The notes beneath the pieces are model-generated. The model saw nothing but the letters and a program-made list of their open reading frames with translations, was not told the DNA's origin and ran no database searches. Position numbers and translations under genes: made by a program. Of a stretch of 64,000 bases of DNA, positions 8,039-16,939 are shown piece after piece (position 1 is the stretch's first letter; each line of letters opens with the position of its first letter). The stretch comes from Streptomyces sp. ISL-98 (GTDB taxonomy: Bacteria > Actinomycetota > Actinomycetes > Streptomycetales > Streptomycetaceae): assembly GCF_018614055.1 (NCBI RefSeq), contig NZ_JAGGPB010000013.1:124001-188000 (forward strand), written 5' to 3'.

Positions 8039-8839
8039 CTAGCGGCCGACGTACTTCGCCTTCTCCTTGGCGATGAAGGCCTCGACCGCGATGGTGTGGT
8101 CCTCCGACGCGCCCGCCTTCGACTGGAGTTCGTCCTCCTTTTCGAGGGTCTCGCTCAGGCTGTGAGCCGCGCCGTAGGCCATGGACTCCTTGATCGCGGC
8201 GTACGCGAGGGTCGGCCCCTCGGCCAGGGTGCGGGCGACGGCTGCCGCCTCGGTGGCCAAGTCATCGGCGGCGACCAGCTTGTTGGCGATGCCCAGGTCG
8301 AATGCCTCCTGCGCGGAGATGGAGCGCGGGAAGAGCAGCAGGTCGGCGGCGCGGCTCTGGCCGACGAGGCGCGGCAGCGTCCAGGAAACGCCCGAGTCGG
8401 CGGTCAGCGCGACGGCGGCGAAGGCCGTGTTGAAGGCGGCGTTGTCGGCGACGACCCGGTAGTCGGCGGCGAACGCGAAGCCCGCCCCGGCGCCGGCGGC
8501 GACCCCGTTGACCCCGGCGACGACCGGCTTCGGCATCTCGGTGAGGGCCCGCACGATGGGGTTGTAGTGCTCGCGCACCGTGCTCATGGTCTGGCCGGTG
8601 CCCGCCTCGCGGTCGGCGGCGAGCAAGGCGGTGTGCTCCCTGAGGTCCTGGCCCACGCAGAAGGCCCGGCCGGTGGCGGTGAGCAGGACCGCCCGTACCG
8701 CGGAATCGGCGGCTGCGGCCTGCACGGCGTCCCGTAGTGCGACCTTGGCCTCGGTGTTCATGGCGTTCATGGCCTCGGGACGATTGATCGTGATCGTCGC
8801 GAGTCCGTCGGTCACCTCGTAGAGCACGGTGTCGGCCAT
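8039..8839 (-). CDS. Enoyl-CoA hydratase/isomerase family protein
   Basis: The 266-residue crotonase-fold enzyme acts on acyl-CoA. The oxyanion-hole regions are TATGRAFCVGQDL and NGVAAGAGAGFAFAADYRV. The DSGVSWTLPRLVGQSRAADLL segment resembles the PaaG/PaaB group involved in phenylacetyl-CoA breakdown, so an isomerase role is possible. The substrate cannot be fixed from the sequence. ATG 8839 is preferred because an AAGGGGATC site precedes it. The frame continues to TTG 8926, but those extra 29 residues look unconserved. The gene is convergent with tag; only 28 bases separate them. Confidence 0.85.
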   Translation of the reverse strand: MADTVLYEVTDGLATITINRPEAMNAMNTEAKVALRDAVQAAAADSAVRAVLLTATGRAFCVGQDLREHTALLAADREAGTGQTMSTVREHYNPIVRALTEMPKPVVAGVNGVAAGAGAGFAFAADYRVVADNAAFNTAFAAVALTADSGVSWTLPRLVGQSRAADLLLFPRSISAQEAFDLGIANKLVAADDLATEAAAVARTLAEGPTLAYAAIKESMAYGAAHSLSETLEKEDELQSKAGASEDHTIAVEAFIAKEKAKYVGR

Positions 8840-9142
8840 CAGTAGATCCCCTTTTGCGGCTCGGGCAGGCATGTCCAGCTCAGCATGGCGGAAGATCACC
8901 GGGCGTGGACATGTGACCTGCGTCAAACAAAGTGGGGTCCATGAGCGGCCGACGGCGGCGAAGTATCGCAGGCGGACCGCCGAAATGAGGGGTTATGAGA
9001 GAGCGCGTTGCACAAGCGATGCCGACCGATGTTGGTCATTGGGTCCTGCGATGCGGGATAATGGCCTGGAAGCAATGTGTTCGATGCCGGTGACACCTGG
9101 GTTGTCGGCTGCGATGAGCTGGTTTCAGGAAGGGGAACGAGC
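8840..9142. other. Intergenic region between divergent genes (promoters only)
   Basis: About 300 bases hold no supported gene. A possible plus-strand promoter for the DUF3117 gene is TTGGTC (9032-9037) with GATAAT (9057-9062), 19 bases apart. The base composition is less GC-rich than in the flanking genes. Confidence 0.4.
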
Positions 9143-9310
9143 ATGGCGGCCATGAAGCCGCGGACGGGCGACGGCCCGCTCGAGGTGACCAAGGAGGGGC
9201 GGGGCATCGTCATGCGCGTTCCGCTCGAAGGCGGCGGTCGACTTGTCGTCGAGCTGACTCCCGATGAGGCCGATGCGCTCGGCGACGCTCTGAAGAAGGT
9301 CGTCGGCTAG
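9143..9310 (+). CDS. DUF3117 small protein
   Basis: This 55-residue protein (MAAMKPRTGDGPLEVTKEG, then RGIVMRVPLEGGGRLVVEL and a final DEADALGDALKKVVG) is a complete DUF3117 member. The family is conserved across actinobacteria and has no established function. ATG 9143 follows a clear AGGAAGGGG ribosome site. The short beta-rich core followed by one helix fits a tiny compact fold. The position upstream of the methyltransferase/sigE block is conserved in mycobacteria. Confidence 0.88.
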   Translation: MAAMKPRTGDGPLEVTKEGRGIVMRVPLEGGGRLVVELTPDEADALGDALKKVVG

Positions 9311-9331
9311 AAGCGGAAGCGCCCTAACTTT

Positions 9332-9370
9332 CCACTGCCCCGGTACGCGTACAGCGTGCCGGGGCAGTGG
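9332..9370. terminator. Bidirectional hairpin terminator
   Basis: A 12-bp perfect stem pairs 9332-9343 with 9359-9370 and is extended inward by four pairs plus a G-T pair. It lies between the convergent DUF3117 and methyltransferase genes. There is no T-run on the plus strand. Confidence 0.6.
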
Positions 9371-9406
9371 TGTGTCGCCCTCCCGGAACACTGATGCCCG
9401 GCCGGG

Positions 9407-10072
9407 TCAGGCGCGGCGTACCGCGCACAGCAGGCCGTCGCCCACCGGGAGCAGGGACGGGACCAGCCGCCGGCTCTCCCGTACGGAGCGCAGCAGCTCC
9501 CGCAGGCGCAGCACCTCCGCAGGCTGGGCCGCGGAGTCGACCGTACGGCCGTCTGCGAAGACACCCTCGAAAACGACGATTCCGCCCGGTCTCAGCAGGC
9601 GCAACGATTCAGCGAGATAGTCCATGCACTCGAGCCGGTCTCCGTCGCAGAAGACGAGGTCGTAGCCCCCGTCGGCAAGGCGCGGGAGTACGTCCAGGGC
9701 GCGACCCGGAATGAAGCGCGCCCGGTTGCCGGCGAAGCCTGCCGCACGGAACGCCTCGCGGGCGAACTGCTGGCGCTCCGGCTCCGGGTCGACGGTGGTG
9801 AGTACGCCGTCCGGCCGCATGCCCTGCAGCAGATATATGCCGGAGACGCCGGTGCCCGTACCGATTTCGGCGACCGCCTTGGCGTCCGCCGTGGCAGCGA
9901 GCAGCCGCAGGGCACCGCCGGCGCCGGGCGAGACCGAGCGGAGCCCAGCGTCCCGTGCCCGATCACGAGCCCAGTGCAGGGCTTCGTCCTCGGCGACATA
10001 GGCGTCGGCGAACGCCCAGCTCGTCTGCCGGTTGGCGGTAATGGGCCTCTCCTGTCCCCGTAGTTGGCGCAA
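9407..10072 (-). CDS. O-methyltransferase (class I SAM-dependent)
   Basis: The predicted protein is up to 221 residues and of the small-molecule O-methyltransferase type. The SAM site is [16 protein letters not shown], followed by the acidic [26 protein letters not shown] carries the metal-binding acids of this family, and GGIVVFEGV follows. It corresponds to Rv1220c, which lies directly upstream of sigE in M. tuberculosis. The coordinates use TTG 10072, which lacks a ribosome site. A CAGGAGAGG site sits just before an in-frame ATT (ITANRQTSW), so translation may begin near base 10038 at a non-canonical codon. The substrate is unknown. Confidence 0.8.
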   Translation of the reverse strand: MRQLRGQERPITANRQTSWAFADAYVAEDEALHWARDRARDAGLRSVSPGAGGALRLLAATADAKAVAEIGTGTGVSGIYLLQGMRPDGVLTTVDPEPERQQFAREAFRAAGFAGNRARFIPGRALDVLPRLADGGYDLVFCDGDRLECMDYLAESLRLLRPGGIVVFEGVFADGRTVDSAAQPAEVLRLRELLRSVRESRRLVPSLLPVGDGLLCAVRRA

Positions 10073-10096
10073 CCGTGACTGTATCCGCTGACGTCG

Positions 10097-10122
10097 GGAA
10101 CCCGCAGATGGGACCGGGCGTT
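10097..10122 (+). promoter_or_regulatory. ECF-type promoter (GGAAC-N17-CGTT) before sigE
   Basis: GGAAC at 10097-10101 and CGTT at 10119-10122 are separated by 17 bases. This matches the consensus known for SigE/ECF autoregulated promoters. Transcription would begin near 10129, just ahead of the AGGGGGAG ribosome site and ATG 10141. Confidence 0.6.
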
Positions 10123-10140
10123 ATGACGGCAGGGGGAGAG

Positions 10141-10991
<851 letters not shown>

Positions 10992-10995
<4 letters not shown>

Positions 10996-11930
10996 GTGGC
11001 ACCCGACCCACCTCTGCCGAGCAGCACCTTGGGGACCGGCTGGCCGCCCTGGTCGACGGTGAGCTGGACCACGACGCCCGCGAGCGTGTCCTGTCGCACT
11101 TGGCGACGTGTGCCAAGTGCAAGGCGGAGGCCGACGCCCAGCGCAGGCTGAAGAGCGTCTTCTCCACCACCGCACCGCCGCCGCCTTCCGAGGGGCTGCT
11201 CGCGCGACTCCAGGGCCTGCCCGCCGGTGGCCCCGGGGGCGACGACGGCGACGACGGAAACCCGTTCGGCCGCGGAACCTTCGGGAACGGAGTCTTCGGC
11301 ACGGACACCCCGAGGGGGAGACCCGGCGGCGTCTTCTACATGCCGACCGGGGCGCACGCCCTCCCGGCTGCCGCGTCCGAGCGTGGCTTCCGTATCCATG
11401 ATGTGGGCCGCGCGGAGGCGGAGCGTTCGGGCGGGCGGGGGCGGCGGTTCGCCTTCGCGGCCGCCAGTGCGGTGTCCCTCGCGGCGTTCGCGCTCGGCGG
11501 CGCCATGCCGCTGGGATCAGGGGGCGAGACCAATGCCAGAGGCGGAGCCTCGGGCAACAACGTCACGCCGCTGCGTACGCCCACCACGGCCGCCGCTGTT
11601 ACGGAAAGCACCAGCCGCCGCAGCGAGCGCGGCGGCCTGCTCGCGGCATCCGGCGAACGTTCCGCAGCAGCGCCCAGTTCGGTCAACTCCACCGCCGCTG
11701 TGCCGTCCAGATACGTAGAAGTGGGCATGGGCGCGGGCCCGGTCCAGCCACTGACGCATCCGTTCTCGGCGCCTCTGCTGAGCGGTGCGGCCCCGCTGCC
11801 GCTGATACGTCCGTCGGTTTCGACTCTGCCGTTCAGTCATGCCCCCCATCGGAAACCGCCGGTGTCGTACGCGCCGTCGGCCGGCCAGTTGGCAGCTCCG
11901 TCCCAGTCCGGGCTGCCTGTTTCGCCCTGA
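10992..11930 (+). CDS. rseA: Zinc-finger anti-sigma factor (RseA-like)
   Basis: The predicted protein has 312 residues. The N-terminus is a ZAS domain with the His36-x3-Cys40-x2-Cys43 motif (HLATCAKC), which binds zinc and holds the cognate sigma factor. One transmembrane segment lies near residues 150-175 ([20 protein letters not shown]). A long Pro/Ser/Thr-rich tail should lie outside the cell. The start GTG overlaps the sigE stop, which is the usual coupling of ECF sigma and anti-sigma pairs. Mycobacterial RseA is shorter, so the extracytoplasmic tail is a Streptomyces elaboration. It could sense envelope damage and be cleaved by proteases such as the adjacent HtrA (inference). Confidence 0.85.
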
Positions 11931-12051
11931 CGTCCACCGGCCACTGCGCGGCCATTCGCAAACCTGGTTGAATCCATGGAGGGTGCCCCCCGGGGCACGG
12001 ACAACGAGGTGGCACTGCCCGAGCGGCGTGCTCGTGGGTTGCGGGGAGAGC

Positions 12052-13752
12052 ATGGACGAGGGCAAGCCCGCTGGGTCGAAGGCGAAGTGGTGGAGCCGTC
12101 CCGCGAGGACGGGCGACCGCTCAACGGATGCCCCGGAGGCGGCAGTTCATGCCGCCTCCGACCAACCGGATCAGCCGGGCCGCATAGCGCAGCAGTCCCC
12201 GGAGCAGCAGGCGCCCGAGCAACAGGCCCCCGAGCAGCAGGCGCCCGAGGAACAGGCCGCCGAGCAACAGGCCCCCGAGCAGTACGCCTCCGAGTCCGCC
12301 GGGCGGACGCGGCCGCAGCCGCTGCACGCGCCCGATCCGTACGGGACACCGCCCTACGGAGGCCCAGGACCCTGGGCGCCCGCGCCGCCCGTGCAGCGGC
12401 CGGTGCCCACCCCGCCGCAGGGCACGTTCGTACCGCCGGGCGCCCCCGCGACGAACGGCGCCGGTATACCCGGGCCCGCGCACGCCCCCGCACCGGCCCC
12501 CCTTCCGGTGTCCCCACCGCACAACCAGCAGCCGCACCAGCCGCACCCCCACCAGCCTTCGCAGTGGCTTCAGTACGACCCCTGGGGCGCCATCCAGCAG
12601 CCGCTGACCCACCCCGGCGCTCCGGGCGGCGCCTCGAAGAGGAAGGGGCGCGGGGCCCGCCTGTTCGTCGGGGCGCTGCTGATCGCGCTGGTCGCCGGAG
12701 GCATCGGCGGCGGCGTCGGGGCGTACATCGAGCGCAACGGCGGCATCACCCGCGTCGAGCTCCCGCAGGCCGCCAAGGCGGACGGCAAGGCACGTCCCGC
12801 AGACAGCGTCGCGGGCATAGCTGCCAGCGCTCTGCCGGGCGTCGTCACGCTGCACGTCAGCGGCGCCGGCGAGCAGGGCACAGGCACCGGCTTCGTGCTC
12901 GACGCCCAGGGCCACATCCTCACCAACCACCACGTCGTGGAGCCTGCCGGCGCCTCCGGCAACATCACCGTCACCTTCAGCGGCGGCGAGACTGCCAAGG
13001 CGAAGGTCATAGGCAAGGACAGCGGCTACGACCTGGCCGTCGTCCAGGTGACCGGCGTCGACGGGCTCCGGCCCCTGCCCCTGGGCAATTCCGAGAACGT
13101 GCAGGTCGGCGACCCGGTGGTGGCCATCGGCGCACCCTTCGACCTCCAGAACACCGTGACCTCCGGCATCATCAGCGCCAAAGAACGCCCCATCACCGCG
13201 GGCGGCGAGAAGGGCGACGGCAGCGACGTCAGCTATGTGAACGCGCTCCAGACCGATGCGCCGATAAACCCGGGCAATTCCGGCGGCCCGTTGCTGGACG
13301 GCAAGGCCAACGTCATCGGCATCAACAGCGCCATCCGCGCCGCGGGCAACGGCACGGGCCTCGAAGGCGGCCAGGGCGGCAGCATCGGCCTCGGCTTCGC
13401 GATACCCATCAACCAGGGCAAGCGAGTGGCCGAGGAGCTGATCAACACGGGCAGGGCGACCCACCCGGTGATCGGCGTAACGCTCGACATGAAGTACACG
13501 GGCGACGGCGCCCGCGTCGGCACCAAGGGCGCCAAGGGCCCGGCCGTGACACCTGGCGGCGCCGGCGCCAAGGCCGGGATCGAGCCGCGCGACATCATCA
13601 CCGAGGTCGACGGGCAGCGGGTGCACAACGGCCAGGAGCTGATCGTCAAGATCCGCTCCCACCGCCCCGGCGACCGCCTGCAGCTGACCGTGGTGCGGGA
13701 GGGCGAGGAGCGGTCTGTCACCGTCACCCTCGGCTCGGCGGACGGCACGTGA
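12052..13752 (+). CDS. htrA: HtrA/DegP-like trypsin-fold serine protease with PDZ domain
   Basis: The predicted protein has 566 residues. The cytoplasmic N-terminus (about 200 residues) is Gln/Pro-rich with QAPEQ repeats. One membrane helix follows (RLFVGALLIALVAGGIGGGV). The protease domain has His294 (TNHHVV), Asp327 (GYDLAVV) and Ser410 (GNSGGPL). A C-terminal PDZ domain contains AGIEPRDIITEVDGQRV. ATG 12052 has a GGGGAGAG site. Gene order sigE, rseA, htrA, tatB equals Rv1221-Rv1224, where HtrA is part of the envelope-stress response. The protein should act outside the membrane on misfolded or regulatory proteins. Confidence 0.92.
   Translation: MDEGKPAGSKAKWWSRPARTGDRSTDAPEAAVHAASDQPDQPGRIAQQSPEQQAPEQQAPEQQAPEEQAAEQQAPEQYASESAGRTRPQPLHAPDPYGTPPYGGPGPWAPAPPVQRPVPTPPQGTFVPPGAPATNGAGIPGPAHAPAPAPLPVSPPHNQQPHQPHPHQPSQWLQYDPWGAIQQPLTHPGAPGGASKRKGRGARLFVGALLIALVAGGIGGGVGAYIERNGGITRVELPQAAKADGKARPADSVAGIAASALPGVVTLHVSGAGEQGTGTGFVLDAQGHILTNHHVVEPAGASGNITVTFSGGETAKAKVIGKDSGYDLAVVQVTGVDGLRPLPLGNSENVQVGDPVVAIGAPFDLQNTVTSGIISAKERPITAGGEKGDGSDVSYVNALQTDAPINPGNSGGPLLDGKANVIGINSAIRAAGNGTGLEGGQGGSIGLGFAIPINQGKRVAEELINTGRATHPVIGVTLDMKYTGDGARVGTKGAKGPAVTPGGAGAKAGIEPRDIITEVDGQRVHNGQELIVKIRSHRPGDRLQLTVVREGEERSVTVTLGSADGT
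12199..12288 (+). repeat. 15-bp tandem repeats encoding QAPEQ units in HtrA
   Basis: Six imperfect 15-bp units encode PEQQA-type pentapeptides in the cytoplasmic N-terminus of the HtrA protease. Such tracts can vary in copy number through slippage. Confidence 0.8.
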
Positions 13753-13850
13753 GCGAGCGCACAGACGTCCACGCGGGTGTCACGTGAAGGTACCGCCCGG
13801 ACAGATTGGGCGGGTACCGTGGACCGGGCCCGGACCGAAGGAGCAACAAG

Positions 13851-14303
13851 GTGTTCAGTGACATAGGCGCGCTAGAGCTGGTGACGCTGGTGGTCCTTGC
13901 TGTGCTCGTCTTCGGTCCGGAAAAGCTGCCGAAGCTCATCCAGGACGCCTCGGCGACGATCCGTAAGATCCGCGAGTTCTCCGAGAGCGCGAAGCAGGAC
14001 ATCCGCTCCGAACTGGGCCCGGAGTTCAAGGATTTCGAGTTCGAGGACCTCAACCCCAAGAACTTTGTCCGTAAGCAGCTCATGGACAACGACGATCTGG
14101 GGCTGAAGGAGATCCGCAGCAGCTTCGACCTCAAGAGTGAGATGGCCGAGGTCGCAGACGCCGTGCACGGCCGCGAGAGCGGTTCGGGTTCGGCCGGGCG
14201 GGCCAATCTCTCGAAGGAATCGGCGGGCACTCCCGACCTCCTCAAGAAGCGTGAAACGCCCGCTCAGAGCGAGCGTCCGCCGTTCGACGCAGACGCCACC
14301 TGA
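13851..14303 (+). CDS. tatB: Twin-arginine translocase subunit TatB
   Basis: The predicted protein has 150 residues. It starts MFSDIGALELVTLVVLAVLV, a single membrane helix followed by the FGPEKLPKLIQD hinge typical of TatB. An amphipathic helix rich in Lys, Glu and Arg comes next, then a hydrophilic tail. TatB and TatC form the receptor for folded proteins with RR signal peptides. GTG 13851 has a good GAAGGAG site. The upstream in-frame codons (from 13806) lie in the promoter region and do not fit the family's N-terminus. Position after htrA matches mycobacteria (Rv1223-Rv1224). Confidence 0.93.
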   Translation: MFSDIGALELVTLVVLAVLVFGPEKLPKLIQDASATIRKIREFSESAKQDIRSELGPEFKDFEFEDLNPKNFVRKQLMDNDDLGLKEIRSSFDLKSEMAEVADAVHGRESGSGSAGRANLSKESAGTPDLLKKRETPAQSERPPFDADAT

Positions 14304-14421
14304 GACCAGGCAATCCAGACGAGCCGCATCAAGGTGGCTATCCTCCATCTGTCCGGTCAGAGGACGCCCGAGGGGGGCGGGCCCGCTCCGGACGCTACGG
14401 ATCGAGGAGGCGGCCGGATAG

Positions 14422-15093
14422 ATGGAGACCACGAGTCGGGTCGGAGCGCAGGGAGCATCCCTGGCGCCAGGCGCATCCACAGCGGAGGAGGTGCCAGTAG
14501 CCCGGCGTACGGTCGATGGCTATCTGCGCGCAACGTTCCCCTGGTACGGGCTGGACGAGGCCTTCACCGGGCCTCGCTGGCTGATGCAGGTGGGCATGGC
14601 GGCGGACGGCACCGTCCAGCACGGTTCGACGGGGCACGGCGAGGAGCCGTCGATACGAGTGGATGACGGCCAGGAGAAGGAACGCTTCGCGGTCGTCGTC
14701 ACCGTCGCGAGCAGCCCGGTGCGGCGCAGTGGCGACGGTACGGGCGTACTGGAGGCCACGTCGGTGTCCTCCGCGGCCTGGCTGGCCGGTTCGGGCCTGC
14801 TGTCGTCCACCTGGCCCGCGTCGCTCGACCACACGCTGCGGGACGACTGGCTGGACCAGCAGACCGAGGCCGCGTTCGAGCTGGCCGACGACCTGGAGGG
14901 GCCGGAGTGGTCGGCGCTTTCGCTGCCGGTGGACGGAGTGCCTACGCCGTTCCACTACCGGGAGTCGGAGTTCGGGTGGGTGCTTGCGGGGCCCACGCAG
15001 TCCGGGGTGCATTTGGGGGCGTACGGGCGTGGGATGAGCGCGTACGGGTTGGGGTTCTCGGTTGTTGAGGACATCTCGGCTTACGCGGTGTAG
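14422..15093 (+). CDS. Conserved actinobacterial hypothetical protein
   Basis: The predicted protein has 223 residues and contains no motif that I recognise. It is acidic, appears soluble and lacks a signal peptide or membrane segment. Visible elements include RRTVDGYLRATFPWYGLDEAF, SAAWLAGSGLLSSTWPASLD and a Gly-rich end (GVHLGAYGRGMSAYGLGF). Codon usage is normal for the genome. ATG 14422 follows a GAGGAGG site with long spacing. It lies between tatB and mrp, in the place occupied by conserved hypothetical genes in mycobacteria. Confidence 0.7.
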   Translation: METTSRVGAQGASLAPGASTAEEVPVARRTVDGYLRATFPWYGLDEAFTGPRWLMQVGMAADGTVQHGSTGHGEEPSIRVDDGQEKERFAVVVTVASSPVRRSGDGTGVLEATSVSSAAWLAGSGLLSSTWPASLDHTLRDDWLDQQTEAAFELADDLEGPEWSALSLPVDGVPTPFHYRESEFGWVLAGPTQSGVHLGAYGRGMSAYGLGFSVVEDISAYAV

Positions 15094-15109
15094 TTGGGCG
15101 TACGGGAAA

Positions 15110-15140
15110 GGGGGGCGTCGCTCGGTGAGCGGCGCCCCCC
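15110..15140. terminator. Bidirectional terminator between the hypothetical gene and mrp
   Basis: A 14-bp stem (one G-T pair) joins 15110-15123 and 15127-15140 around a 3-base loop. It lies in the 81-base gap between convergent genes. Confidence 0.8.
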
Positions 15141-15174
15141 TCGCGTAAGCAGGTGCGGGTCGGTGGTCCGTGGG

Positions 15175-16308
15175 TCAGAACTTGTTTCGGGGAGTGATGC
15201 CCAGGGACATGCCTGACAGGCCGCGGGCTCGGCCGCCCAGTTTGCCCGCGATCGTGCGCAGTGCCGCGCCGGCCGGGGAGTCCGGGTCGGACAGCACGAC
15301 GGGCTTGCCCTCGTCGCCGCCTTCCCGCAGGCGTACGTCGATGGGGATGGAGCCCAGCACCGGCACGTTCGCGCCGGTCGTCTTCGTCAGGCCCTCGGCG
15401 ACCCTCTGGCCGCCGCCGGTGCCGAAGACGTCGACGATCTCGTCGCAGTGCGGGCACGGCAGGCCCGACATGTTCTCGACGACGCCGACGATCTTCTGGT
15501 GGGTCTGTACGGCGATGGATCCGGCGCGCTCGGCGACCTCGGCCGCGGCCTGCTGCGGGGTGGTGACGATGAGGATCTCGGCGTTCGGTACCAGCTGTGC
15601 CACCGAGATGGCGATGTCGCCCGTGCCCGGCGGCAGGTCGAGCAGCAGCACGTCCAGGTCGCCCCAGTAGACGTCCGCCAGGAACTGCTGGAGGGCCCGG
15701 TGCAGCATCGGCCCGCGCCACACCACAGGAGCGTTGCCCGGGGTGAACATGCCGATGGAGATGACGCTCACGCCGTGCGCCGACGGCGGCATGATCATGT
15801 TTTCGACCTGGGTCGGCTTGCCGTCCACGCCGAGCATGCGCGGCACGCTGTGCCCGTAGATGTCCGCGTCCACGACGCCGACCTTCAGGCCGTCCGCCGC
15901 CATCGCCGCGGCCAGGTTGACCGTCACCGAGGACTTGCCGACGCCGCCCTTGCCGGACGCCACCGCGTACACACGGGTCAGCGATCCCGGCTGGGCGAAG
16001 GGGACCTCGCGCTCGGCGGTGCCGCCGCGCAGCGCGCCCGCGAGCTCCTTGCGCTGCTCGTCGCTCATCACGTCGAGCTCGACGGAGACGCTTGTCACAC
16101 CCTCGACGCGCTCGACCGCCTCGCGCACGTTCTTGGTGATGGTCTCGCGCATCGGGCAGCCGGATACGGTGAGGTAGACGGCGACGGCAACCGCACCGTC
16201 TGTCCCGATCTCGACCGATTTGACCATGCCGAGGTCGGTGATCGGTTTGTGGATCTCGGGGTCGTTCACTGTCGCCAGTGCTTCACGCACCGCGTCTTCC
16301 ATAGCCAT
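15175..16308 (-). CDS. mrp: Mrp/ApbC iron-sulfur cluster carrier ATPase
   Basis: The 377-residue protein is of the Mrp/NBP35 type. Residues 1-90 form a MIP18/DUF59 domain (VNDPEIHKPITDLGM, then TVSGCPMRETI). The ATPase domain starts with the deviant Walker A VASGKGGVGKSSVTVNL and contains LLLDLPPGTGD and the MSGLPCPHC pair of cysteines that holds a bridging Fe-S cluster. Such proteins deliver Fe-S clusters to apo-enzymes in the cytosol. ATG 16308 has a following in-frame ATG at codon 3, so the start may be two residues shorter. The order equals Rv1229c. Confidence 0.92.
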   Translation of the reverse strand: MAMEDAVREALATVNDPEIHKPITDLGMVKSVEIGTDGAVAVAVYLTVSGCPMRETITKNVREAVERVEGVTSVSVELDVMSDEQRKELAGALRGGTAEREVPFAQPGSLTRVYAVASGKGGVGKSSVTVNLAAAMAADGLKVGVVDADIYGHSVPRMLGVDGKPTQVENMIMPPSAHGVSVISIGMFTPGNAPVVWRGPMLHRALQQFLADVYWGDLDVLLLDLPPGTGDIAISVAQLVPNAEILIVTTPQQAAAEVAERAGSIAVQTHQKIVGVVENMSGLPCPHCDEIVDVFGTGGGQRVAEGLTKTTGANVPVLGSIPIDVRLREGGDEGKPVVLSDPDSPAGAALRTIAGKLGGRARGLSGMSLGITPRNKF

Positions 16309-16351
16309 ACGCCGATGGTACGGCGCTTACTGCCGCACCGGGAAAGGCCTG

Positions 16352-16939
16352 TCAGCGGTCGCCTTCGTCACTCTCGGAAACGGGTTCGGACGGGAATACG
16401 GAGCGCCGCTCCTCCATCTCCTTGACCAGGTCCAGGAATTCCGAGCGGATCCAGTCGCGGGTGGCGACCTCGCCCAGGCCCATGCGCAGCGAGGCGATCT
16501 CCCGCGTGAGGTATTCGGTGTCGGCGATGGACCGCTCGTTCTGCTTGCGGTCCTGCTCGTAGGTGACCCGGTTCCGGTCGTCCTGGCGGTTCTGCGCGAG
16601 GAGGATCAGCGGGGCGGCGTACGACGCCTGGAGGGACAGCATCAGCGTCAGGAAGATGAACGGGTACTCGTCCCAGCGCAGGGCGGTGGGCGCGAAGACG
16701 TTCCAGACCACCCACAGGATGATGGTCAGGGTCATCCAGACGAGGAAGCGGCCCGTCCCGAGGAAGCGGGCGATCCGCTCCGAGAACCGCCCGAAGGCCT
16801 CGGGGTCGTACTCCGGCAGCAGCCGCGTGCGCGGAGCGCGCGGCTGGTCCAGGCGTACGCGGGGCGTGCGCGGCATCGCGCTCGCGCCGGTCGCCGACCT
16901 GGCCCGCTCCTTCGGCTCCGCACCTTTGTCAGTGCCCAC
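16352..16939 (-). CDS. DUF1003 membrane protein
   Basis: The predicted protein has 195 residues. Two transmembrane helices lie in the middle (FLVWMTLTIILWVVWNVF and FIFLTLMLSLQASYAAPLIL). They are followed by the family motif LLAQNRQDDRNR and a charged helical tail (RKQNERSIADTEYLTREIAS). DUF1003 proteins are often linked to Mg transport genes, and here the gene overlaps an MgtE/CBS gene by 11 bases. GTG 16939 is the start. A role alongside that neighbour is inferred from the overlap only. Confidence 0.85.
   Translation of the reverse strand: MGTDKGAEPKERARSATGASAMPRTPRVRLDQPRAPRTRLLPEYDPEAFGRFSERIARFLGTGRFLVWMTLTIILWVVWNVFAPTALRWDEYPFIFLTLMLSLQASYAAPLILLAQNRQDDRNRVTYEQDRKQNERSIADTEYLTREIASLRMGLGEVATRDWIRSEFLDLVKEMEERRSVFPSEPVSESDEGDR

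Noticed and set aside
9055..9081. GGGATA-N18-GTT before the DUF3117 gene as a SigR promoter
   Set aside because: The -35 lacks GGAAT, and a sigma-70-like GATAAT overlaps it, so SigR control is not supported.
11976..13787. 603-codon frame over htrA
   Set aside because: Out-of-frame shadow; the htrA frame carries the catalytic triad.
15736..16425. Plus-strand frames over mrp
   Set aside because: They are His/Arg/Val-rich antisense shadows; Mrp motifs are clear on the minus strand.
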